Positions 21,901 to 33,066 of a stretch of 64,000 bases of DNA are shown one piece after another. Position 1 is the stretch's first letter, and the number at the start of each line of letters is the position of its first letter. The stretch comes from Megalobrama amblycephala (Eukaryota > Chordata > Actinopteri > Cypriniformes > Xenocyprididae): assembly GCF_018812025.1 (NCBI RefSeq), contig NC_063062.1, forward strand, positions 866,754 to 930,753, written 5' to 3'. A program made the translations under genes and the position numbers. The notes under the pieces were generated by a model. That model searched no databases and was not told the DNA's origin. It was given only the letters and a program-made list of their open reading frames with translations.

Positions 21901-24900
21901 GTTAACGGCATTTACCTGTCGCCTCTGTCTGTGGCGTTGTTCTTTTCTCAGCCTCGATGATATGTAGCACTGCAAGTTGTCATAGATTTCGTCTCTTAGC
22001 CCTTCTTTTTGCTCTTTCAATCGCATAACTATACGTCTACATCTGTCACCATCCTTCAGTTGTTGACATTGTTGAATGCCGTGCTTAAATGACATCGCTT
22101 GCGGGAAATGTAGTTCTCAGCGGACCGCCCTGGTGACTAGTTCCAATAACTACCCGGTGCAAAAGACCCTACACACTACCTGACTTTCAAATGGTTCTGA
22201 ACACAACAAAAAATGTTCAGAAGGTGAATGCGGTTGTTGTAGCAACTCTGTGTGCAGAGTCACAGAAGAAGAAAAAACAGTCAAGCGCAAACGGATGCGG
22301 TCTTAGGTGGGCAGACGCGGTCAGTATGAATATTAAGGCTAATGTTACATGTTCTGTTAATTAACTTTTGTATTGTTAGGGCTGGCATTGCAAATCGAGA
22401 ACTGATTCTGGATCTAGGGCTGCATGATTAATCATTTTTTAATCGTGATAATCACAATATTGGCTGGTTATTTATCCTGAAAACGTGTTTTTCCTTTGGG
22501 ATATGCTCGTGGTTGCCAGATGCAAAGAACTTAAATCCCCCAAATAGGGCTTTTCTCCCTAAAAGGATATACTTTCTTCCTGGTGTTTTACTTAAGCTGT
22601 GCAATCTGGCAACTCTGTGCACACGTTCCCTCTATATGCAGAAGCAGCGCTGATGATCTGAAAACAAACATGTGCGCTGGAGTTTAGTGATCAATGCAGC
22701 GAAATTCTGCTTCAATGAAAGTGTCATACAGCCAATCTTTGTTTCTTCACAAGCCACTTGTACTATTTGTGTGACTAAATCTGCCTTGATCAAACCTTCA
22801 GCGATGAATTTGCAAATGCAACACGGATCTCCACCTTACTGTTTGCAGAAAGCACTTTGTGACAATTCAATCGGGAAAATGAACATAATTTGGAATTATT
22901 GGAAAAAATATTAAGAGTTTCACTGTTTTATATTTTGAAGTTCCTAGGGACATTTTTTTTATATCAAAGAGCATCTTTGCTTTTTACAAATTTGCAGGGC
23001 AATCTGGATCTGTGGTTTGTCTCATTTGCAAATGAATTGTGTTGCTTTAAAAATCTAATGTGAATACAGATTACAAAGAGCTCACAGAAACCATGTGTTT
23101 TGTATTGATTTACGGTCCAAGTTATCATAGTTTGTTAAATGAAGTCGGTGTGCCACCTACAGGCCTTTTGGGTGAAGTGTAGGTTGGTAAAGAATGTGCA
23201 AAATGGCTATTACTACATTGCCCTTTTTGAAAGAATAATCGTGATTAATAATTGTGATTATAATTTTGAGCAAAATAATCGTGATTATCAGTTTAACCAT
23301 TATCGTGCAGCCCTATCTGCATTGTTTCTGAGAGTTACCGAATGCATCATGATTCTCTCTCAAATCAATTATGAGCTTAGTTTTTAACAGCAGATGGCAC
23401 TTTAAAATAATAATTTTTAAAGTTCGAAAAGGTTGAAGTGAATTACAAGTGTGTTTGCAGTGTGCTGTTTACATTAATCGAGTCATAAAAGCATTCTAAG
23501 GTACATTTTCAGACTCAGCCGAACGCACGAGCGCCCTTCTTTGTGAGCATTTGAGTGTGCATTTAAAATCTTGAATAGAGCGCCATCTGCTGTTAAAAAC
23601 TAATATCAGAATCAATTCCAGAGAGAATCACAATGCATTCAGAAAATCTCAGAATTGAGTGATGCATTGATTTATTGTCCCAGTCCTAGTTATTGTATTT
23701 TAATGCAACATTGGTAGAGAGAGGATTTCGGTTTCAGTAGCAACGTGTAGTGCAGTTCAGACTATGATTCCATGCTTTCAGAGTATATCAAAAATGTTTT
23801 AATATACTCCGACAGCATGGAATCATAGTCTGAAGCTAAAAAAAAAAAAATCATATACTATGCGATTTTCTGTAAAATCTCAACTCTTGACTGACCAGAT
23901 ATCTGCAGACATTCAGCAACTATTATCGACTCATCTAGACTGCAAATTTCGGCAAAAATCTGAGCAAAAGTAGTGTAGTGTATTCCAGGCTTTGGAGTCT
24001 GCTTCAAAAAATAGCTGCTTTGTAAGATGTCATGGACAAATTTGCAAAAGGCAGGATTCATTGCATGAATGCACAAGAAAATGTGTAGTAGGCTAATCGT
24101 TTTACATGCAACCTGAAAACACAAAGTGACATTTTTGATTTGCCCATTTGTTGCTTTGGTTATATATCATTTGATCAGGGCTTCAACACTCTGTACAATT
24201 CATTTCAATGACTTTAACTGTTAGTAATAGTGGTTATTTTTCTACATTTTATACATTTAAGAGATCAGCTGATTAAATAATCATGCATGACAACATTTGA
24301 ATTTTGGGTAGTCTGAATCATAAGCATTGCTTCAGAAACACATTAGCATGTTAAAACATATATATATATATATATATATAAATAAACAAACAAACAAGAC
24401 TGTACCTTCCAAAAGCACCTCCCGATTTCTCCTTTCTAGAAAAGCCAGAAGAGTGCACGTCTGTTAGATGATTCATTCACAGTTATTTTTAAACTTTACA
24501 ACAGCAAATTACTACATTGAACCCAGAGTGACTGAATCACTCAAAGCATTTACACCCGTTTGAACCAGGTGAGGCATGAAAAAGCATCAACATTTAACAT
24601 CTTTCATGACTCATTGTTGGATCAGACTGTTAAAAATACATTTTTACACAAAACTGGACTGAAAACGCAAATAACTACTTCCAAGGACACCACATCCTGA
24701 CCTAAACATTGAAGTGAGGTCATGTGAAAAATGTAGTATACTACTGTTTAAAACACCTACGCTGTGTCCGAAATCGAATTCTTCTCACTATATAGTATGT
24801 GAAAAACTACGCCAAAAGACTATTATGTCATACATTTACCTCAGGAAAGCCATTCAATGTCCATAGCTCACAATTAACTAGAAAAAAGAACTCTAGACAG

Positions 24901-27561
24901 GAAGATTTTGCTTAAATATGTACTATTTTATATTTTAATTATATTTTTGCCTGTTAGTGATGTCTTAATGTATGTTTGAATACATCATTCTCGAAATCAT
25001 TTATGACAGCCACCATATAAACATGTATTTATCAACAACAAATTGGAGTAGAAAGATAATTATATTAAGAACTGCCTCATGTGCAATTTAAATATTAGTA
25101 AAATTATTATATCTAAAAATATAGCAATTGATAATAGCGGTAATCAGGGAACCGGCTTTACTGACGAAATGCGCGTGACAATCGCATGCGATATATCGCC
25201 CAGCCCTAGGGCTAACTATAAACTATAATATGGTATTGTACCAGGTGAGATAGATCCCTGTATAGTTTACAACTCAAGTTAGACTTCATTATTTAGAGAG
25301 GTTTTTTTTCCCCTCAAGAAAAATAAACATGAACCAAAAATATTTCCAAATGAATTAATATCAAATCGAGAGCTTGTGAATTGGAATCAAATCATAAAAG
25401 CTGAGCTCTCACCTGGTGTCGTCACAAGAGATGTTGTCGAAGAAGGACTTGGATTTGTCATAGTAACAGTTGGGTCCCAGCGGATCCTCCTCTTCAACGT
25501 TGCCTTCGCTGTTCTGGGTCTCCACACCCGAGTCGGCCTTCTCCTCCCCGTTCAGAGTCTTCTCCGACTTCTCACTCTTCTCATCTGCAGCGCAAAGTGA
25601 CATTAAAACTTGCATCTGGCAATAAACAGTCAGTAAAAATCACCCTAATGAAAAAAACATTTAATGATCCAATCAAAAGCCTGAAGTATAATATCATACT
25701 TTGTTTTAAACCCACAAAAAGCATAAAGATGCATAATAACAGTACCTTTAATCTTGAGTTTGCTCTGGAACTCACGGTCGATCTCCTCCTTATTGAACTG
25801 GGCGTTTGCACTCTCAAAGTCAAAGTCTTTCTCAAATTTCATTGGTCCATCTCTACGCCCGTTAAACCTGCCCCGCCCACGCGGACCGCCACCACCACCT
25901 CCTCCGCCACCGCTGCCCCGCCCCCTTCTCATAGGAGGAGCACCGCCTGGAGAGAGAGACAACCGTTATCACAAATGATGCTTACAGCCCTGATCGTGAT
26001 CATGGGGATATTTGTTTTCCAATCATTTGTTTACCATCAAAATATGAGGCAAGTTTAAATATGAGGGAAGAACAAAAGACTAAACTTGGTGTTTATCTGA
26101 CAAAATTATTAGGCAACAAATGGAAAAACTACAGCTACAGGTTTTATTTTACAGCACAAAAAATAAAATGCATAGAAAAACAAAAAGCATACATTAGTTA
26201 TTAATATTCCATTAGTTCTCTTGTTTTTGCATGCGTTCATAATTTCTCTGTATGATAGCCAGGCCAAAAATTATGTCCGCACAATTTGTCATGTTTCATT
26301 GAGTTATTTTCACAAATACAATTATTGACTCTAAACACAAATATGCTTATAATACTTGAATAAAGGGTGAAGATGTCAATTTTCCATCACTTTTGGCCAC
26401 TAAATACAGGGAAGATGTTTTAAATTGACTTACCGCCAGAGTGCCGTTTGTTTGGGTCTTTGTTATCAGGCCTGTTTGAATCTGATTCTGACCGAGGAAC
26501 CTTCTGGACATCAGACGCTGTAGATGAACAACAGATATCACAATTAATGGCTGCAGGTGAAAAACTATTCGTCAATGATATCTGTACATTAAAGTGCCCC
26601 TATTATGCTATTTTAAAAGGTTCTTAATTCCTATAACAGGCTTACATGCATCAAAAGTCAAAAAGCGCTTTAATTTTCTCATAATATACATTGCACATCA
26701 TTACATTTTTCACTAATTCTCAAACGACTTGTCTGATGTCTCTCTAAGTCCCTCCTTTCCGCGAGCCTGCTCTGCTCTAATTGGCCAGACGGCCCAGTCT
26801 GTTGTGACTGGTCTACCACTTACAGTGCCTGTTGAAAGCGAAACGCCTTTAACCATAGTTGAACTTCAGCTTCCTAAAGCTCAGCGATTGTACACACTGT
26901 ACACAGTAACAATGGCATTGATTTTACCATATCAACCTGAACCTCCATCGCAAGGACGACTTGAGCAGGACGTTTTTCTTGCTCCATCCTTAATCACTAC
27001 TGTTATAAGAACGACAGACAATCTGCATTAATGGACACAGTTTTAGGTAATAGTGAGCCACAGATGATTTGCAGAAGTATTTCAGTAAGACAGTGATAAC
27101 GTGAGTTAGCAGAAGAAAACACAAAACTACGTATTTTGAACACCCAGTAGGAAATATATACATCAATAATTAATCATACTTACAGGCTGTGATTCTCAGG
27201 AGCAAGTGAGTCAAAATATAGCGGCTATTGTTCTATCTTTAATGGCGTTTTGTAAATCCCATTTAGACCTCTTGGAGATTTGAGAAGCACTTGTGAAAAT
27301 GTTATTCTGCTGTTGTATCTCTGTGGTAATTTTAACCACTGACTCTTCACATCCTCATCCTTTGAGAGTGTTTACAAAGAGAATTTGCTTTTGCAAAGCA
27401 GAAAACAGCATCTTTTCGATATGTATACACAACATGAACCAGCTGCAGTGTTTGAGGGCGGGTCAAAGTAGACGTTGTTCGTAGGGCTGTCGCGGTTAAG
27501 GATTTTCCCTTGCGGTATTTTTGAGTGGCTCAATAGCGCGATATGCGGTTTTACCGCTATG

Positions 27562-27619
<58 letters not shown>

Positions 27620-30600
27620 CTGCAGGTCATATTCAATAACGAAACTAAATAGAGTGTTGAAACAGGAAGTAAGTAACAGAAGAGAATGTCAAACTAAGGG
27701 TCTACATAACAGAACATAAACCTGACAGTAAGATCGTAGGGCTATTGTTATATGTAGTTCCGATCCTCAAATCTGACTAAACGAGAGACTTTCTGCTGAT
27801 ATTTCACGAGTATAAACAGAACTAACGTTACTCATCTCTGCGCGTTCCAGACAGGCTGTCAATCAGTGCAGTTACATTGTTGCGCCACAAGGTGGCGGCA
27901 AGGGACTGTCTCTTTGAGTATTTATACCATTCATCAACTGGACGTTCTAAACGCTGATTCATTTAAAGAGCGATGTAATGAAACAAGCTGTTGAAATCAT
28001 TTTAACTGTGAGCGCCACTTTATAAGGCTCAGCTGACCAGTAATGTGTCGATGCTAAGGCAGAGATTTCTATCCTTGGACATGACAACCTTTTTTCACGA
28101 ATATATGTTTCGGCCTGAAGGACAGACGCAGGTAATCGCACGCGCTCAGTCGATCTCGCTCATATTCAATGTTTAGGCTTGTTTAGTGCTCTAGTGCTTT
28201 AGTAATCTATGGAGCATCTTTACAAATTACCATGGTACACATTATGCTATCATTATTAACTTATTTAATATTTAGTACACATGCATTAAGTGTAAAACGA
28301 GAAGGACATACCTTTCAAAAAATAAAAACATGCAAATATCGCGGTTGCTGCGGTATTTGCAGTCCTCTGCGGTTGGCTCGTAAATAGCGCGGTATTACGA
28401 TATTGCGGTTATCGCGACAGCCCTAGTTGTTCGCGGGGAGCCAATGAAGACCATAGGCGGGCATTAGGCAAATGTGTTACTTTGTGACATGTGGCCATCA
28501 CAGAAATGGGATTTGAATTCCTAATGACTTGTTTATGCTGTTCTGAGTCGATTCTTTCTTTTGAGACAATAAATTTGTGCACTTTTGGCTTCACAACTTT
28601 GCAGATCGTTTACATTTACAGCTACATTACAAATTGCATGAAAGGTAATATTAAAAAAAAACATAATAGGGGCACTTTAACCTTTCAGAAAATAAATAAA
28701 CAAAAATTAACCTTTTAAAATTATGTTCATAAATTTCCAGCTCTGAAATGCCCCGATTCTCACCTTTTTGCTCCTGGTTTTCAGCAGATTTCTGGGTGTT
28801 GAGGGCCGGTCGGGGAGCTGCAGGGCTCCTCTGACTCGCTGTACTGGTTGCAACCGCAGCGGGAGCGACCGGGGCCGTCTGGACCGCATGCTCCTGGGTC
28901 GGGGTCTTCCTCAAATGCTCCGCAGATGGGCTGGAACGACCTGAAAAAGAGGACACAATTCAGACACACAAAATTAACAACGAAAAAACACCACGTGATG
29001 TGGACAAGAGTTATATGATGGAAACGCCAGTTCTCTGTATCATTTCATACGGTAAATGTTAACCCTTAAACGCAAAACCTCGGGTCTTTAGCGACCAGTA
29101 CGATCATTCATTCATTTTTTAAAGATAGATCTCAACCTTCTTAGTATTCCTCAATCATTGCAATCATTATAAACAATATAACAAGAGGATGCGTTTTCAA
29201 ATTATTTTTTTGTATAAAGTGTATAGGGTCGCTAGTGACCCGAGGTATGTAATAGTGCAAGTATATTTTTTTCTGTGCAACAATTGAATCTCTGATACAC
29301 AACAATGATGGCGTGATGTTTCACTCATAATTACTGCAGGTATAAAACAAAAGAATACAGAAGCATCATCAGCAAAACTTTAAATGGCTTAGCGATTTAA
29401 TGCAGAGCAAGTACGCAATCAAATATTAGTGTCACTGTCACTTGATGGTGGATCTGGTGAAGAAGCAGACAACGATCAAAATATCGATTTTGAAGACGAG
29501 AATATGGTTGAGAAGGCGAATCTGAGCCAGATGCTGGGGAAATGAGCATTGACGATGACCGTGATGATGGTAGAAAGCATCTGCTCAAATTGAACCCTTT
29601 CATGTTCCAAAAGATAACAAAATATGCTTTATTTTATTCTTTTGTAATTGTTATTAAAATTTCAATTGAGTTTTATACTAATTCTGCGAGCCATATGTGT
29701 TCTGGGTCGCTAAAGACCCAAATATGTAATAATGATTGGCAAAACATTCATGCATTTAAGGATTAAGAAGACAACATGAAATAAGCATAATTTGCAATGC
29801 ATTCAACATCAACTTTTATCCATTCAAATTGGATTGTGAGAAGTGGCTATAATTTCTATTAATTTTACTCATTTGTCTGGCATTGCTTACATCAACAGAA
29901 CAGATGGTCTTGCAATTTAATGAAAAATTGCAAACAAATATTTCTCTAGAATAATATGCGCTGATCAACTGTGCACAATTTGATTTCATGTTGTCTTTAT
30001 AGAATGCAAGTCACCAACTGACAGACCAAAGAATGACACTCGAGTCATTAAACTACAGGGCTGTCAAAAGCACCAACTTCGGTACTTGAAAGCATTTCCC
30101 TCTAGCATTTTGACCGCTGTTGAGCAGATTGTTCAACACCTCTGATTGGCCATTGTGTTCACGTCCTCAACAGATATGTCCATGATTGGCTACAATGATC
30201 AACGCTTCAAAAACATGTTGTAAACAGACATCAGACGCTCCCATGTGTATCTGTGCAAGCGCTCAGTGAAGAGTGTCAATTTACAACATGTTTTTGAGGA
30301 TTGTAGCTAATCACAGACACCTCTTGACTTGGTAGCGAAGTAGCAGTACTATTGACAACCCTATAAAACTATCACACAGCAAAGACACATGCTGTAATCC
30401 TGCATAATCACGGGCCAGAAGACGAACACACTAAAGCCAGCGTCGGTCCTCCGGTTACCTTCGGGTTTGTGAGCACTCAGCGAGCGAGTGTGCGGGGGAA
30501 GAGCAGAGCTCTGGGACAGAGGGGCAGTAGTGCTCGCCTCGCTACCGAACGCAGGACCTGAGCTGCTTCCTGTGAGGGGAGGAAGTGCACAACTTTAAGT

Positions 30601-32975
30601 GTGGGCTTTAACACATCACACTGGGAGAAAAAAGACCTCATATCAAGCTTATGCAGCAGCCAAACACTCATGCAATCAGCCTTTCTAGAAGATCCGTCTC
30701 CTTGCTTAACTGTTTCTCGCTCAGACAAGATTTAAAAAAAAAAAAAATATTCTGTGCCTCATGAAACATAATTTTACTGTATTTCCATCCATTTAAAATT
30801 ATTCAAGCACATAGGACTTGAAAACATACTTGCAAAAAATTGATAAAGAGCAATAGTCTGTCTGATAATGTAAGAGATGGCAACAGAGGTAGTAGTTTTC
30901 AAGGCAGGACTGCATTTCTTTGTTTTTCATGGTATATTTTGGCATATATTATGTATGTGCAATATAATAGATGTTTCAAATGAGACCTGCTGCTATTTGA
31001 AATGCATTTATGCACTGTATAAATTGTCTATCCAACTTTAGTTTTTAGTTTTAGCACTGTTTTTACACCATGTTAGCATGTCCATGGCAAAAACAGGACA
31101 CTTCAAAATATAAGGACATACACTAGATAAACTCTTAAGGCAAGGCACCACAGGTTAGGGTAATATTTTACTGAAATGTTATGTTCACACATGCAAATGA
31201 GGCATTGTCTAATTATATATGCACTCATTGGATAAAGCCAGGTTCAAAATTCTCATTTTATTTGGAAGAAATATTAAAGTCCTACTGAAGTGCCTTGAAA
31301 TGCGCAGGCCCGCTATTCAATGTGTTGATGTAATTTCCACTGAAACAGGAAGACAGGGTGGAACATATCAAGTCGTACACTTTTTAAAAATAGACAATAG
31401 TGTTTCGTTTATATCATAGCTCGGCCATTGAGTTTGGCAAGGCTGCATCTGTCCGCTATATGACAGCCACAGTCAAACAGATTCACCTTTTATATTTAAT
31501 ATGAAAGTGTTAGTAAAGCAAAACAGTGAACATAATCATGCTGAGGATGTGTAGTCTGAAAAATGTGACTTCATTCACAGAAATGGAAAGCATATTTACA
31601 CTGTCTGAATCGTTCCCTATCCCCTATATATTGCCATTCACCATATAGAAATTAGTAATTGTGTGAACAAGTGACTGATTTCAGCGTCTGTAGTGTAGGG
31701 GGCGGGACGCTTAGATTCTAGAGATCATTTAATTGGACAGAAAATCTGATAAGAAACTGAACTGCAGAGTGATCTGATCATTGATCTATATTGGCAGAAG
31801 TGAGAGACTAAGATTTGAACGCTTATATTTTCTAAATGTGAATTTTGCCATTGTTTTGGAGCACACTAGCTCATAGATAACAGTAAGGCTAGCATATGGG
31901 ACCCAGAATTAGACTTTTGTCCTCTGTAGTGGACATTATTTTAGTGATTTTCTCTGACATCATACAAGTCACAGTTTAAAATTTTGCAGAGAAACCAAAT
32001 TTTTAGAGGTTTCACTATGACAATAACTCCTCCTTGGTCTTTAAATATGACTGAAAATCAAAATTAGCACTCTTATGGAAGTATAATATTTTGTAATTAT
32101 TTAAATCTGATTCATTTTCAAATTTTGTCATAAATCAAGATTTCAGCAAAATGTTATGGGGTTTATAATCAAAATATGACTTTCTGTTATGAAACAAGAC
32201 ATCGATTTTATACATGTCCTCAGTAGAGGACACCAGGACTTAAATCTTGTTTATCAGGCATTTTAGGAGACACATAAAGTGTATAATATATCAATATTCC
32301 TATTAATTATTAGATATTATTATGAAAATGTTGCCAATTATTAGGGGTGTAACAATACATCGATCTAATGTCTAACGATACGATGCATCGATGCAAAGCG
32401 CAAAAAATCAATACCTGTGGGCTTTTTATAGAGGCACATTTCTTTTAACACTCTCCACATTTTCAAACAATGAGAGTCTATGCATTATCGCCAACGCGTG
32501 CATTCTCGTTTAAACTAACTTTCGGAACTTGTGAAAGACACTCGGGACAGCAGATGGAACTGTCACTGTCCCGATCGCGCCAGTGCTGAATCTTCATGCA
32601 AGTTTATAATTTGCTCGTGTTTAAAGCCTGGCAAAAAGCAGCGCACACACATCTCAAACAGTGTCTGTTAGATCACAACACTGGAGAACAGAGTGCTATG
32701 AATTATTCTTCACACACAGTAATAAAATTTAAAACTGTTGCATAGGTGCGCCATGCACTGTGACTCTGTATTGCTTCAAGCGCATCATTCTGCACACGGG
32801 ATGCGTATAAGTGCTTTGTGACGCTCTGTACTGGAGCCTTTATAATACATTTGCACAATGAAAGAATATTAATAGCCTGTCTTGTTTTGTCCTACCTATA
32901 ATACAGTATGTTGTTGCTTTATTGAAAAGCTGCGCTATACATTCAAAAGAAATGTCTTTTAATCCTGTGTGTGTG

Positions 32976-33066
<91 letters not shown>

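Larger units (their letters stand above)
21536..23990. mobile_element. composite element with GCTGGAATACACTACAC ends
   Basis: GCTGGAATACACTACACGAC at the left is mirrored by GTAGTGTAGTGTATTCCAGG at the right. The 2.4-kb span contains an inserted hAT element (22,415-23,315) and a strong hairpin (23,756-23,834). Frames inside, including one at 21,874-22,095, show no recognised domain. Confidence 0.5.
26589..28680. mobile_element. TTAA-bordered element with TTAAAGTGCCCCTATTATGC ends
   Basis: TTAAAGTGCCCCTATTATGC at the left is mirrored by CATAATAGGGGCACTTTAA at the right. Each end carries TTAA, the duplication used by piggyBac-type elements. A second copy starts at 42,688 in a taf4 intron. A hAT element has inserted at 27,482-28,425. 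It is non-coding. Confidence 0.85.

Noticed and set aside
25376..26058. Plus-strand ORFs of 74-153 codons across lsm14a exons 7-8
   Set aside because: Antisense shadows of conserved coding exons.
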